Source: Saccharopolyspora_C sp047200635
GTDB lineage: Bacteria > Actinomycetota > Actinomycetes > Mycobacteriales > Pseudonocardiaceae
Reading direction: 5' to 3'
Assembly: GCF_047200635.1 (NCBI RefSeq)
Contig: NZ_JBJZOI010000005.1
Location: 124,001 to 188,000, forward strand
DNA: 64,000 nucleotides
The notes beneath the pieces are model-generated. The model did no database searches. It was not told where the DNA came from and saw nothing but the letters and a program-made list of their open reading frames with translations. Within the stretch, counting starts at the first letter, position 1, and the number at the start of each line of letters is the position of its first letter. Made by a program: the position numbers and the translations under genes. Below are positions 9,827-19,577 of the stretch, in pieces.

Positions 9827-10590
9827 AGTTCCTCCCGGCTCTCGGTCCAGCCGAACAGCCTGCGCTGAAGCTGCTGCAGCCCGGAGTTGATCAGGTAGCC
9901 GATGACGCCGACGACGACCGTGCCCGCGAGCACCAGGTCCATCTGCCCGCCGCCGCTGCTGGCCTCCAGGATGAAGGTGCCGACGCCGCGGGCACCGCCC
10001 GCGATCAGCTCCACCACCACGACGACGACCAGCGCGATCGAGGCGGAGATCCGGATGCCGGTGGCGATGAACGGCGCTGCGTGCGGCAGCGCGACGGTGA
10101 ACATGGTGCGCACCTTGCTGAAGCCGAAGGACCGCGCGATGTCGGTGTAGAGCGGGTCCATCTCGTCCAGCGCGTACATCGTGTTGAACAGGATCGGCCA
10201 CAGCGCGGCGTAGGTGGCCAGCGTGATCTTGGTTTCCGGGCCGGACCCGAGCAGCAGCATCAGCAGCGGGAGCAGCGCCACCGCCGGCAGCGGGCGCAGG
10301 AACTCCACCACGGTCAGGCCCGCGACCCTGGCCGGCCGGACGCTGCCCAGCAGCAGTCCCAGCGGGATCGCGATCAGCGCGGCGAGGGCCAGGGCGATGA
10401 GGAAGGTCAGGACGGTCGCGGTGGTGTCGAGCGCGAACTCCGAGTCGGTGCCGAGCAGCTCGACGACGCGCGGTCCGACCGCCGAGGGCGGCGGGACGAA
10501 GCGGGCGTCGAGCAGCCCGATCGCGCAGCAGAGCTCCCAGATCACCAGCAGGCCGGCCAGCCCGGCCAGTCCTCGAGCGAGGCGGGCCAC
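9823..10590 (-). CDS. ABC transporter permease 1 (SsuC/TauC type)
   Basis: A 255-residue permease of the same family as its neighbour. It opens with a transmembrane helix (LAGLLVIWELCCAIGLL) and carries the ATPase-contact loop around ARSFGFSKVRTMFTVALPHA. The GTG start is preceded by GGAAGGGAG. It is the first gene of the transporter operon. The paired permeases and ATPase lack a binding protein in their own operon; the best candidate is the lipoprotein at 5036-6091. Confidence 0.88.
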   Translation of the reverse strand: MARLARGLAGLAGLLVIWELCCAIGLLDARFVPPPSAVGPRVVELLGTDSEFALDTTATVLTFLIALALAALIAIPLGLLLGSVRPARVAGLTVVEFLRPLPAVALLPLLMLLLGSGPETKITLATYAALWPILFNTMYALDEMDPLYTDIARSFGFSKVRTMFTVALPHAAPFIATGIRISASIALVVVVVVELIAGGARGVGTFILEASSGGGQMDLVLAGTVVVGVIGYLINSGLQQLQRRLFGWTESREEL

Positions 10591-11259
10591 CGTCAGCTCC
10601 CTTCCGCTGGCGCGCCGGGTGCGCGCGGCGAGTCGGGGTCGCGGCCGGAGGTGTTGCGCATCCTGACTGTCTCCTCCTCTGGCGGAGCGGTTTCCCGGGC
10701 TTTCGGAGGCCGGTCGGCAGGTGGTCGCACCGAGTGCTGCGAACGGCCCACACCGCTGCCGACGTCGCAGTTCAGCGGGATGATGATCACCCAGGCGACG
10801 GGGGCGGCGAGCTCGGCTCTAAGGTGCTTCCAGTACTTGTCGGACGGTTGCTCGAAGTGGTCGTCATCGACCCGGGGCTCGCGAAGCCGCGAAGCCGGTC
10901 GTGAGCCTAGGCGATAGCCCGAACGGGTAGCAGGTCGGGCGTTTCGGCTAGCGGAACGCAAGACGACCACGGGGAGTGATGGGCTAAGCCAGTGCTGTCG
11001 ATCCTCCTCTTTGGAGTGACAGCGGCGGTCGATACGTTACCTTCCGTGGCCTTACCCACTTCCCCGTCGACGGTCGTCGCAAGTACCCTGTGCTGCGCTG
11101 GAACGCGCAGCGTCCCGGTACCGTCGCGATAGGTGCCGGTGCATCGTCCGCGTCGAGCTTCGGTCCGCTGAGCTGCGGGTTCGGACCCGGACGCGGTGCA
11201 AGTGTAGATTTTTCGTGAGCGGTGCGAGCCTCCGCTGCTGTCGAAAGAGGAAGCCTGGA
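10591..11259. other. 669-bp divergent non-coding region
   Basis: It separates the leftward transporter operon from the rightward conservon. A 125-codon minus-strand frame (10593-10970) has no ribosome site and no protein-like character, so I treat this as regulatory DNA. A TAGATT at 11205-11210 is a plausible -10 hexamer about 50 bp before the conservon start. No clear operator is visible for the transporter. Confidence 0.4.
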
Positions 11260-14200
11260 GTGGCCCGAGGAGACACAGGTCGCGAGCGCCTGAGCAGCAC
11301 GGAACAGGCGGACGCCGGTATCCACCACATGGGCGAGGCGCTCGGCACCGAAGGTCAGACGCTCGGCACCGATGGTCGCGGCGCCTCGCTGGGTTCAGCG
11401 CAGGCGCGGAACACCGAGGACCGCGGTCCCGGCGACTGGCGGCTGAGCAACTGGCGACTGCGCACCAAGCTGCTGGCGGTCCTGCTGATCCCGCTCGTGA
11501 GCGCCATCGTGTTCGGTGGCCTGCACGTCTACGACGGGTTCCGCGACGCCAGCCTGCTCGACCAGACCCATCAGCAGGTCCACCTGGAGAAGTCGGCCGA
11601 CGACCTGACCCACGCGCTGCAGCGCGAGCGCGACCTGGCGGTCTCGTACGTCGCGTCCGGCCGTTCCGGCAACCGGGACCAGCTGGACGACGCCCGCGGG
11701 ATCGTCGACACCGAGCTGAACGACTTCGGCAGGCTGATCCGCGAGAACGACCCGGAGATCGCCTCCCAGTACCGCATCGAAGCGGACAACCTGCGCAACC
11801 GGCTGGTCAGCCTCCGCGACTCGGTGGACAACACCCAGTACCCGCCGGAAGGCGTGCTGCGGACCTACAGCCAGAGCATCGACGCGCTGCTCGACCTCGG
11901 GCAGCAGGGGGTCAGCAACATCGGGGACTCGACCCTGCTGCGCCTGACGCTGGCGACCAACGCCGTCGCCGACGCGCAGGAGGCCGCCTCGCTGCGCGCC
12001 GCGCTGCTCAACGACGCGATCCGCGCCGGGTCGTTCCGCACCGACCAGAACCGCGAGCTGCTCGCGGCCGAGGCGCGGATCCAGACCGCGGTGAGCGACT
12101 TCAACGCCGTCGCCACCGAGCGGCAGCAGCAGCTCTACCGGGACACCGTCACCGGCCCCGACGTCGACCGCGCGAACAGCATGTCGCAGAGCGCGCTGGC
12201 CTTCGACAGCGCCGAGCAGTCGCTGTCCGGGCTGAACCCGCAGGAGTGGGACGAGGTCTCGAACAAGAGCGTCGACCTGATCGACCAGGTCGGCGGCCAG
12301 CTGCACGCCGGGCTGGAGACGGCGGCCAGCGACGCGGCTTCGAGCGCGCAGCAGCGCACCATCGCGATCAGCGTCGCCACCCTGCTGGCCCTGGTCGTCG
12401 CGCTGGCGGTCGCGCTGATCGTCGCCCGCTCGCTGCTGGGCTCGCTGCGCACCCTGCGCCGCTCCGCCCTGGAGGTCGCCGACCGCGGCCTGCCGGACGC
12501 GGTCCGCGCGATCCTGAACGACTCCGGTCCGGGCGCGGGTTCGCTCGCCCACGTCGAGCCGATCCCGGTCCACAGCCGGGAGGAGATCGGCAAGGTCGCC
12601 CGCTCGTTCGACGCGGTGCACTCCCAGGCGTTGCGCTTGGCCTCCGAGCAGGCGCTGCTGCGGAACAACGTCAACGACCTCTTCGTCAACCTGGCCCGCC
12701 GCAGTCAGACCCTGGTGCAGCGGCAGCTGTCGCTGATCGACCGGCTGGAGCAGGACGAGCAGGACCCGGACCAGCTCTCCAGCCTGTTCGAGCTGGACCA
12801 CCTGGCGACCCGCATGCGCCGGAACAACGAGAACCTGCTGATCCTCGGCGGCACCGACCTCACCCGCCGGATGATGCAGCCCGTGGCGCTGACCGAGGTC
12901 GTCGGCGCCGCCGTGTCCGAGGTGGAGCAGTACACCCGGGTCTCGGTCGCCGACTCCCCGGAGCTGGGCATCCAGGGCCGCGTGGTCAACGACTTCGTGC
13001 ACCTGGTCGCCGAGCTGCTGGAGAACGCGACCGTGTTCTCCAACCCGGACACCGAGGTCACGGTCCGCACCGCCTACCGCAGGCAGGAACTGGTGCTGGA
13101 GATCCGGGACCGCGGCGTGGGCATCGACGCGGCCGAGCTCGGCGAGATCAACGAGCGGCTCACCCGGCCGCCGGAGATCGACGTCGCGGTCTCCCGCCGG
13201 ATGGGCCTCTACGTGGTCGGGCAGCTGGCCCGCCGCCACGACATCCGGGTCGACCTGCGCAACAACGGTGACCTGGAAGGCGGGGTGACCGCCAGCGTCC
13301 GGCTCTCCGGCGAACTCGTCGTGCAGCTGACGCCGGACGGCCCGCGCCCGATGCCCGACGTGCAGCGGGTCTCCGCGGACGACCGCGAATCCTCCGACAC
13401 CGGCACCCACCTCGGCCTGGCCGCGGCCTTCGGCGGTTCCGCCGCGAGCGGCCGCCCGACGGACTCGTCCACCCAGCTCACCCCGATCGAACCGGCGCCG
13501 GAACCCAGCGCGACGGGATCTCAGGTGCCGGTGAGCACCAACGGGCACGGCGGCATCGAGAAGACCCACGTCTCGCCGCTGTGGATCACCGAGGACGACG
13601 AGCCGGCCTTCGAGATCCCCGCACCGGCAGCGGCCGAGCAGCCGGAGCCGGAACCGGCTCCCGCCGCCGCCCAGCACCCGGAGGTCGAGCAGCAGCACGT
13701 CGAGTGGCAGGACACCGCCTCCGACGAGCTGGACGACGACCTCCCCGCGGACTACTCGTTCCGCGTGGCCGAGGGCAATTCCTTCGGCGTGACCGACGTG
13801 CCGCGCTGGCACACCGCGGAGCAGGCCGCCATCCGGGCGGACGCCGAACCACCGACCGCGCGTCCCGCCGCCCCCGAGCAGCCCGCCGAGGTGTGGCCGG
13901 AGGAACCCGAGCAGGACTCGGGCTTCGAGGGCCAGTGCGCCACCCCGCCCGGCTGGGATGAGCCGCAGCTCGGCGAGGACGTGACCACCAGCTTCGGCCG
14001 GGTCGGCGGCGCGCCGCAGGACCTGTTCCACAGCCCGTACGAGGCGGAGAAGACCCAGCAGTTCACCCCGCCGTCCGCCGGCTTCGACTGGGAGGCCGGC
14101 AACGGGGAGGCCGGGAACGACGGCGGGAGCGACAGCGGCGGGTCCGACCTGGACACCACCGCGGTGCAGCCCGCCAGCACCCCGCCGCCGCTGGGCTACG

Positions 14201-14826
14201 CCCACCAGAACCGCCGCGAGGGCGACGACGCCCCGACCGAGCGGCTGCCGATCTACGAGGCGGTGCTCTCGCAGTGGTTCCGGGAGGGCAGCGACCAGCC
14301 CACGCCGGAGGCCACCGCGCCCAGCGCAGGCTCGCTCAAGCTGGATTCCCCCGAGGCCGAGCCGGAGGCCCCCTCCGGACGCCGGGCCCTGCGGGAACCG
14401 GACGCGGGTTCCGGTTCCGGCGAACCGACCAGCGCGCTGCCAGCCGTCCCGGCCGAGGAACCGGACCGCCCGAACGACGGGGGGCACATCCTGGCCGGTC
14501 CGCCGCCGGATCCGGGCTGGGGTTCCGCGGACGTGGGTTGGCAGGCCGCCGAAGCACTCGTGGCACAAACCCGCCAAACCCAGGAGACCACCGCGGCGGG
14601 GCTGCCCAAGCGGGTTCCGAAGTCGAACCTGGTCCCGGGCTCCGCCGCCCCGCGGGCGCAGACCCCGATGCCGGTGAAACCCGCCACGCCGCGGTCGGCC
14701 GATGCCGTCCGCGGGCGGATGTCGAACTTCCAGAGCGGCGTCCGGCGTGGTAGGCACGCAAAGGCAGAACCAGTCTCGACCGAACCGCCCCGCTCGATCC
14801 AGAGCCGTCCCGAGGAGCAGGAGTGA
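11260..14826 (+). CDS. cvnA: conservon sensor kinase-like protein with NIT domain (CvnA)
   Basis: A 1188-residue membrane sensor. After about 60 polar residues a transmembrane segment (LLAVLLIPLVSAIVFGG) leads into an extracellular helical domain of the nitrate/nitrite-sensing (NIT) type, then a second segment (ISVATLLALVVALAVALIVA), a HAMP-like linker and a HATPase domain with the N-box ELLENATVFS and G-box DRGVGID. The last 450 residues are acidic, proline-rich and apparently disordered, with a basic C-terminus. A standard phospho-accepting His box is not obvious, as in other CvnA proteins, which act through GTPase partners. The GTG at 11260 has AGAGGAA 7 bases upstream. It overlaps cvnB by 4 bases. 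Confidence 0.85.
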   Translation: MARGDTGRERLSSTEQADAGIHHMGEALGTEGQTLGTDGRGASLGSAQARNTEDRGPGDWRLSNWRLRTKLLAVLLIPLVSAIVFGGLHVYDGFRDASLLDQTHQQVHLEKSADDLTHALQRERDLAVSYVASGRSGNRDQLDDARGIVDTELNDFGRLIRENDPEIASQYRIEADNLRNRLVSLRDSVDNTQYPPEGVLRTYSQSIDALLDLGQQGVSNIGDSTLLRLTLATNAVADAQEAASLRAALLNDAIRAGSFRTDQNRELLAAEARIQTAVSDFNAVATERQQQLYRDTVTGPDVDRANSMSQSALAFDSAEQSLSGLNPQEWDEVSNKSVDLIDQVGGQLHAGLETAASDAASSAQQRTIAISVATLLALVVALAVALIVARSLLGSLRTLRRSALEVADRGLPDAVRAILNDSGPGAGSLAHVEPIPVHSREEIGKVARSFDAVHSQALRLASEQALLRNNVNDLFVNLARRSQTLVQRQLSLIDRLEQDEQDPDQLSSLFELDHLATRMRRNNENLLILGGTDLTRRMMQPVALTEVVGAAVSEVEQYTRVSVADSPELGIQGRVVNDFVHLVAELLENATVFSNPDTEVTVRTAYRRQELVLEIRDRGVGIDAAELGEINERLTRPPEIDVAVSRRMGLYVVGQLARRHDIRVDLRNNGDLEGGVTASVRLSGELVVQLTPDGPRPMPDVQRVSADDRESSDTGTHLGLAAAFGGSAASGRPTDSSTQLTPIEPAPEPSATGSQVPVSTNGHGGIEKTHVSPLWITEDDEPAFEIPAPAAAEQPEPEPAPAAAQHPEVEQQHVEWQDTASDELDDDLPADYSFRVAEGNSFGVTDVPRWHTAEQAAIRADAEPPTARPAAPEQPAEVWPEEPEQDSGFEGQCATPPGWDEPQLGEDVTTSFGRVGGAPQDLFHSPYEAEKTQQFTPPSAGFDWEAGNGEAGNDGGSDSGGSDLDTTAVQPASTPPPLGYAHQNRREGDDAPTERLPIYEAVLSQWFREGSDQPTPEATAPSAGSLKLDSPEAEPEAPSGRRALREPDAGSGSGEPTSALPAVPAEEPDRPNDGGHILAGPPPDPGWGSADVGWQAAEALVAQTRQTQETTAAGLPKRVPKSNLVPGSAAPRAQTPMPVKPATPRSADAVRGRMSNFQSGVRRGRHAKAEPVSTEPPRSIQSRPEEQE

Positions 14827-15254
14827 CCGGGTCCGTCCAGCAACCCATGAGCCAGAACAGCTTCAGTTGGCTGATCACCGATTTCGTGCGCCGGGTCCCC
14901 GGCGTCGCGCACTCCGTCGTGGTCTCCGCGGACGGCCTGCTGCTGGCCGGTTCGCAGGGGCTGCCGCGGGACCGCGCCGAACAGCTGTCCGCGGTCGCGT
15001 CCGGCCTCGTCAGCCTCACGCAGGGCGCAGCGCGCTGCTTCGAGGCCGGCGACGTCACGCAGACCGTGGTCGAGATGGAGCAGGGCTACCTGTTCCTGAT
15101 GTCCATCAGCGACGGGTCCTGCCTGGCGGTGTTGGCGGCTCCGAACGCCGACATCGGCCTGGTGGCCTACGAGATGACCCTGCTCGTGGAGCGGGTCGGC
15201 AAGCAGCTCACGCCGGAACTGCGCGCGCAGCTGCAGGGCATGGTCCGGCGATGA
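14823..15254 (+). CDS. cvnB: roadblock/LC7 domain protein (CvnB)
   Basis: A 143-residue roadblock/LC7 protein, the family that regulates small GTPases, often as a GTPase-activating partner. The core pattern is FVRRVPGVAHSVVVSADGLLLA followed by the sheet containing VVEMEQGYLFLMSISDGSCLAVLA. The GTG start overlaps the cvnA stop (GTGA), which indicates translational coupling. It is second in the cvnABCD order and is expected to bridge the kinase-like protein and the GTPase at the membrane face. Confidence 0.9.
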   Translation: MTGSVQQPMSQNSFSWLITDFVRRVPGVAHSVVVSADGLLLAGSQGLPRDRAEQLSAVASGLVSLTQGAARCFEAGDVTQTVVEMEQGYLFLMSISDGSCLAVLAAPNADIGLVAYEMTLLVERVGKQLTPELRAQLQGMVRR

Positions 15255-15300
15255 CGTTCGCCGTGCCGTTCGAGTCGGCGACGTGTGAGGGGGATTCGTC

Positions 15301-16146
15301 ATGAACTCCGGTCCCGATCCGAACTGGGACGGTGACCTGTTCCGGACGTACAACCGCCGCGGCGGTGCCGACTCGTGGCAGGACGACTTCGTGGACGAGC
15401 CGCGCGGAGGGCAGCCGGACCCGTGGTCCGGTTCGGGCTCCTCCGACTACAGCCGCGCGCTCTTCGGCGGGCCGGGGGCCGACCTGTTCGGCTCCGGGAT
15501 GTCGTCGTCCTCGATGCCCTCGGTGTCGTCCGGCTCCGTGCCGGGCACGCCCGACCAGGGCTCGCCGCTCGACCTGCCCTACGGCCACAGCTCGCCCGGT
15601 GCGAGCGGTCAGGGCAGGCAGTCCTCCGGCTGGGATTCCCAGAGCGGCGGTTCCCGCGGGCAGGGGCGCTCGGACGGCGGACCGCCGTCCGGCTCGATGC
15701 CGTCCCTGTCCCAGTCGATGCCGCCCGTGTCGCAGTCGCTGCCGTCGATCTCCGGATCGATGCCCGCGATCCCCGGTGGTGCACGTGATCACGGGGAGAT
15801 GCAGGACACGGGCTCGTTGGTGCGACCCTATGCCCGAACGAGGGGCCGCACGCGGACCGATTATGATCTTGCTATCGAGACGCTGGTCTCCACCAGCGAG
15901 CGTGGCCGGGGGCAACGCAACCCGGCGACGCCGGAGCACCGCTCGATTTGCGGGCTCTGCGTGGAGGCCCGGTCGGTCGCCGAGGTCGCGGCCCACCTGC
16001 GGCTGCCCCTGGGTGTGGTGCGGGTGTTGATCGGTGACATGGCCGGACTCGGCTTGGTCCTCATCCACGAGAACGGAATGGTCGTGGGAGACGGACCGTC
16101 GATGGAATTCTTGGAGAGGGTGCTCAGTGGCCTCCGGAAGCTCTGA
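15301..16146 (+). CDS. cvnC: DUF742 protein (CvnC)
   Basis: A 281-residue protein. Residues 1-165 are low-complexity, rich in Ser, Gly, Pro and Met. The C-terminal 110 residues are the DUF742 domain, opening LVRPYARTRGRT and ending with a winged-helix-like segment (EARSVAEVAAHLRLPLGVVRVLIGD). GAGGGGG lies upstream of the ATG. The N-terminal extension is much longer than the typical stand-alone DUF742 domain and could tether partners. Its 3' end overlaps cvnD by 20 bases. Confidence 0.88.
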   Translation: MNSGPDPNWDGDLFRTYNRRGGADSWQDDFVDEPRGGQPDPWSGSGSSDYSRALFGGPGADLFGSGMSSSSMPSVSSGSVPGTPDQGSPLDLPYGHSSPGASGQGRQSSGWDSQSGGSRGQGRSDGGPPSGSMPSLSQSMPPVSQSLPSISGSMPAIPGGARDHGEMQDTGSLVRPYARTRGRTRTDYDLAIETLVSTSERGRGQRNPATPEHRSICGLCVEARSVAEVAAHLRLPLGVVRVLIGDMAGLGLVLIHENGMVVGDGPSMEFLERVLSGLRKL

Positions 16147-16753
16147 TCCCCGGACGATCATGAACAATCAAAGCAGCGGCAAGACCTCGACCAAGATCGT
16201 CGTCGCCGGCGGTTTCGGGGTCGGCAAGACGACCTTCGTCGGCTCGGTCTCCGAGATCATGCCGCTCACGACCGAAGCCGTGATGACCGAGGCGAGCGTG
16301 GGGGTCGACGACCTCTCCGCGACGCCGGGGAAGGTCACCACCACGGTCGCGATGGACTTCGGCCGGGTGTCGCTGGATTCGGACCTGATCCTGTACCTGT
16401 TCGGCACGCCCGGGCAGCACCGGTTCTGGTTCATGTGGGACGACCTCGTGCGCGGCGCCATCGGCGCCATCGTGCTGGTCGACACCCGGCGGCTGGCGGA
16501 CGCCTTCGCGTCCATCGACTTCTTCGACGACCGGCAGCTGCCGTACGTGGTCGCGGTCAACACCTTCGACGGCATGCTCCACCACAACATGGAGGACGTG
16601 CGCGAGGCGCTGACCATCGACAAGTCGGTGCCGATGATCTCCTGCGACGCCCGCAACCGGCAGTCGACCAAGCAGGCGCTCATCACGCTCGTCGAGCACG
16701 CGATGCGCCAGCGGCTCGCCATGCCGGCCCCGAAGACCCAGGCCAAGGGCTGA
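16127..16753 (+). CDS. cvnD: conservon GTPase (CvnD)
   Basis: A 208-residue Ras-like GTPase. G1 is GGFGVGKTTF, G3 is GTPGQHRFWFMWDDL, and VAVNTFDG occupies the G4 position. It is the output element of the conservon; in Streptomyces these four-gene operons form membrane complexes that influence development and secondary metabolism. The GTG at 16127 is chosen because GAGAGGG (16114-16120) lies 6 bases upstream and the resulting N-terminus (MASGSSDP) matches family members; it lies inside the end of cvnC, so the genes are coupled. A terminator follows the stop by 11 bp. Confidence 0.9.
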   Translation: MASGSSDPRTIMNNQSSGKTSTKIVVAGGFGVGKTTFVGSVSEIMPLTTEAVMTEASVGVDDLSATPGKVTTTVAMDFGRVSLDSDLILYLFGTPGQHRFWFMWDDLVRGAIGAIVLVDTRRLADAFASIDFFDDRQLPYVVAVNTFDGMLHHNMEDVREALTIDKSVPMISCDARNRQSTKQALITLVEHAMRQRLAMPAPKTQAKG

Positions 16754-16764
16754 CCGGAGCGCGG

Positions 16765-16792
16765 AACGCGGTCCCCACCGGGTGACCGCGTT
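16765..16792 (+). terminator. terminator of the conservon operon
   Basis: AACGCGGTC pairs with GACCGCGTT (9-bp perfect stem, 10-base loop), and GCGG/CCGC can extend it across a bulge. It lies 11 bp after the cvnD stop and before the first palindrome of array A. Confidence 0.65.
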
Positions 16793-16811
16793 CTCCGCGC
16801 ACCGACCCCGC

Positions 16812-17313
16812 GATCTCGCGCGAAATCGCCACGCCCCGCGCCCGTCCCGGAGCCTGGCGCTCCCGTCCGAAGCCCGGGGCTCCCGCTCCGGCGCTCCCGG
16901 TCCGGCGCTCCCGGTCCGGGGCCCGGACATCCGGCGCTCCTGCTCCCAGGCGGCCGGTGCGCCCGCACCTCCGCCCGCACCCGGCGCCCCGGCCCGCGAT
17001 TTCGCGCGAAATCTCCCCGCCCGCACCGGCGCCCCCGCGCGCCGTGATTTCGCGCGAAATCTCCCCTCGCACCCGTGCCGCGGTCCTCGCGCGTCGCGAT
17101 TTCTCGCGAAATCGCGGTCCGTCCGCGCCGCGGGCCTCGCCCGTCGCCTGCCCGCCCACCGCGCACGGCTCCCGACGCCTCCCACGGTCACGCGCCCCGG
17201 GCGCGAGCCCGGGAGATTTCTCGCGAAATCGCGTCCAGGGGGGCCGGGGCGGGGAGATTTCTCGCGAAATCGCGGGGTGTGGTGGGGAGCGGGTGGAGAT
17301 TTCGCGGGAAATC
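16812..17313. repeat. palindrome array A (7 copies of GATTTC-N4-GAAATC)
   Basis: Copies start at 16812 (one mismatch), 16998, 17046, 17098, 17215, 17256 and 17298. The arms are constant while the central four bases vary (GCGC, TCGC, GCGG). Spacing is 41-42 bp for the last three and irregular before. The array fills the gap between two converging genes and its last copy ends 5 bp before the stop of the helicase-associated gene. All reading frames through it give repetitive nonsense peptides, so it is non-coding. Confidence 0.85.
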
Positions 17314-17318
17314 GGGCG

Positions 17319-19577
17319 TCAGTCCTCGACGACGGCGACCGAGGTGATGCGGTGGAGGGGGTAGCGGCCTGGTTCACCGCTGCCGTGGTCGATGCCCTGC
17401 AGGACGCCGCCGCCGACGCTGATCGGCTGCACGACGACCTGGCTGGCGATGCCGTTGGAGTTGACGAACCCGAGCCACACGCGGCGCTCCTCGTTCGCGG
17501 CGTTGCGCAGCAGCTGGAGCGTCGCCTCCGCGCTGGGACGGCCCCGCTCGGGCCGCATCGCGCTGCCCCGCCGCGCCGAGCCCGCCCGGTCGCCGGAGCG
17601 CAGCTGCGACACGAGCTCCGCGAGCTGCTGGTCCCCGGGCGGAGCGGGCAGCGCCACCTGCTGCGCGGACCGGGCCCGGCCGCGCACCCGGTGCCCCTGG
17701 GAGCGCAGGTCGAGCACCTGCCCGTCGGGTCCCTCGGCCGCGGGCGCGAATCCCGCCCCGCGCAGCGCGTCGAGCACGTCGACCAGCGGCAGCGGGCTGA
17801 CGAGCACGGTCGGCGCGATCCGCCGCAGTTGCAGCTCGGCGGCCCCGGGACTGGCCAGCACCTCCGCCAGCAGCACCGGATCGTCGCAGCGGAGGAAGGC
17901 CGAGGCGGTTCCGGCGCGGAGCCGGCCGTGCCGCCGGGCCACGTCGTCGATCAGGTACGTGAGGCCCTGGGGCACCGGAGTGCGGGAGCGGTCCCGGAAC
18001 AGGGCGTGCAGCTCGTCGGCGTCTCGCCCCGCGTCGAGCGCGCGGCGCACGCTGCCCTCGCTGATCCGGTAGACGGTGGCGCTGCCCGCGGATTCGACGT
18101 CGGCGACGAGGTTCATGTCGGCGGCGAGGTCCGGTTCCAGCCTGCCGGGGGCGATCACGGTGAGGTCGGCCTGCACGAGCACGTGATCCAGCGGTTCCGG
18201 CAGCGCCGACGCGAGCACCTGCGCGGCCGCGGCAGCCTCGTCGAACAGCACCGCCCGGCCCGCGCCGGAGAGCGCGCCGAGCGCGACGATGCCGAGGGCC
18301 GTGGCCTCGCGCAGCGTCCAGCGCACCAGGTCGTCGCGCAGCCGTCCGCCGCGCCGGGGCGCTCGCCAGGCCAGCACCGCGGCCACGTCCTCGGCGCCGC
18401 GCACCCCGTGCCCGGCGGGGAGCTCGTCGAGCAGGCCGAGGACGCGCAGCCGGTCGCGCGGCGCCAGCGGACGGCGCAGTTCCTCGGAGAGCGGTCCGAG
18501 CAGCCGCTCCTTCTCGTCCCGCGCCCCGATGAGCCCGATCAGCCGGGGCAGCTCCAGCCAGCCCTTCGCCAGCGGGGCCCAGCGCTGCTCGGGCCCGGTG
18601 GCCAGCCAGGTGTCGGCGGCGTAGGTGAGGCTCCAGCGCGGTTCCTCGCCCTCGGTCGCCGCGATGAGGTTCGCGGCCACGGCGAGCTCCACGAGCAGCC
18701 CGATCCGGGTCTCGTCGACCTCCAGCTCCTTGGCGGCGCGGCGCACGTCGCGCACCCCGATGCCGCCGGAGCGCAGCACGTCCGGCGGGTCCTCGCTCCA
18801 CAGGTGCAGCAGGGATTCCAGGTGGCGCAGCAGTTCGAGCACCTCGCCCGCCGCGGTCGAGTCCACGGTGGACTGGTCGTGCTCGACGAGGTCGAGCAGC
18901 GGTTCCTCCGGACGGACCGGGCCCATCGGGTGCTCGCCGCGCAGGGCGAGCGCGAGCTGCCGCGGCAGCTCGACGGTTTCGGCGTCGCGGCGCAGCAGCA
19001 GGCCCCTCGCGAGCAGCCGCTGCACCGGGGTGGCGGCCTCCTCGGCGGTGATCCCGCGCCCGGCGTCCTTGGTGCGGCCGATGGGTTTGCCCCCGGCGAG
19101 CTTGCCGACGAGCTCGCGCTCCTGCTCGTCGAGCCCGGCGAGCGCGGTGCGCGCCGCGTCGTCGGTGAGGTCCTCGGCGGGGCGGCCGAGCCCGGCGGGG
19201 AATGCGGGCAGCGCGTCCCGCGCGGTGGGCACGACGGCCAGTTCCTCGTCCTCGCCCCAGACCAGCGCCCGGCGGCGCAGTTCCTCGACGGTGCGCCGGA
19301 CGCGCTGCGGGGTGACCTCGGTGCCGAGCATCGCGGCCACGTCGGCGAGTCCCACGGGCGCGGCGTCGGCGTCGAGCAGCACCAGCGCCTCCAACGTGGA
19401 CAGGGCGAAGGCGTCGAGGTCCTCGCAGGCCCTGGCCACCGAGGAGCGGACTCCCGCCCTGGTCGCCAGCACGGAGGTGTCCGCGGGCGGGGGAGTGGCC
19501 AGATCGGGTCGCGCGCGCAGCAGGGACACCAGGTCCTCGTCGCCGCGTGCGCGCAGGGAGTCCGCGAGTGAAGCCAT
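17319..19577 (-). CDS. helicase-associated domain protein (Rv0862c-like)
   Basis: A 752-residue cytoplasmic protein of the actinobacterial helicase-associated family (Helicase_C_3-like). It has no Walker motifs, so it is not a helicase itself. The N-terminal half looks like repeated winged-helix segments (LADVAAMLGTEVTPQRVRRTVEELRRRALV; later IGVRDVRRAAKELEVDETRIG). The conserved central block includes DHVLVQADLTVIAPGRLEPDL, and the C-terminus resembles a WYL-like fold (RVWLGFVNSNG). Its gene normally sits beside XPB, suggesting a repair partner, but here the two are about 17 kb apart. The ATG at 19577 gives the usual N-terminus (MASLADSLR). Confidence 0.82.
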   Translation of the reverse strand: MASLADSLRARGDEDLVSLLRARPDLATPPPADTSVLATRAGVRSSVARACEDLDAFALSTLEALVLLDADAAPVGLADVAAMLGTEVTPQRVRRTVEELRRRALVWGEDEELAVVPTARDALPAFPAGLGRPAEDLTDDAARTALAGLDEQERELVGKLAGGKPIGRTKDAGRGITAEEAATPVQRLLARGLLLRRDAETVELPRQLALALRGEHPMGPVRPEEPLLDLVEHDQSTVDSTAAGEVLELLRHLESLLHLWSEDPPDVLRSGGIGVRDVRRAAKELEVDETRIGLLVELAVAANLIAATEGEEPRWSLTYAADTWLATGPEQRWAPLAKGWLELPRLIGLIGARDEKERLLGPLSEELRRPLAPRDRLRVLGLLDELPAGHGVRGAEDVAAVLAWRAPRRGGRLRDDLVRWTLREATALGIVALGALSGAGRAVLFDEAAAAAQVLASALPEPLDHVLVQADLTVIAPGRLEPDLAADMNLVADVESAGSATVYRISEGSVRRALDAGRDADELHALFRDRSRTPVPQGLTYLIDDVARRHGRLRAGTASAFLRCDDPVLLAEVLASPGAAELQLRRIAPTVLVSPLPLVDVLDALRGAGFAPAAEGPDGQVLDLRSQGHRVRGRARSAQQVALPAPPGDQQLAELVSQLRSGDRAGSARRGSAMRPERGRPSAEATLQLLRNAANEERRVWLGFVNSNGIASQVVVQPISVGGGVLQGIDHGSGEPGRYPLHRITSVAVVED

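Noticed and set aside
10593..10970. 125-codon open frame upstream of the ABC permease genes
   Set aside because: No ribosome site, no recognisable product and no hydrophobic or domain pattern; more likely promoter DNA.
11215..11259. Earlier GTG start for cvnA at 11215
   Set aside because: No ribosome site; the GTG at 11260 has AGAGGAA at 7 bases, and 11215 lies almost on the likely transcription start.
16812..17313. Proteins with repeated peptides such as ISREIA, DFARNR or FREKSR in frames across the arrays
   Set aside because: The peptides appear on both strands and in several frames because the palindrome is translated repeatedly; no ribosome sites or domains support them.
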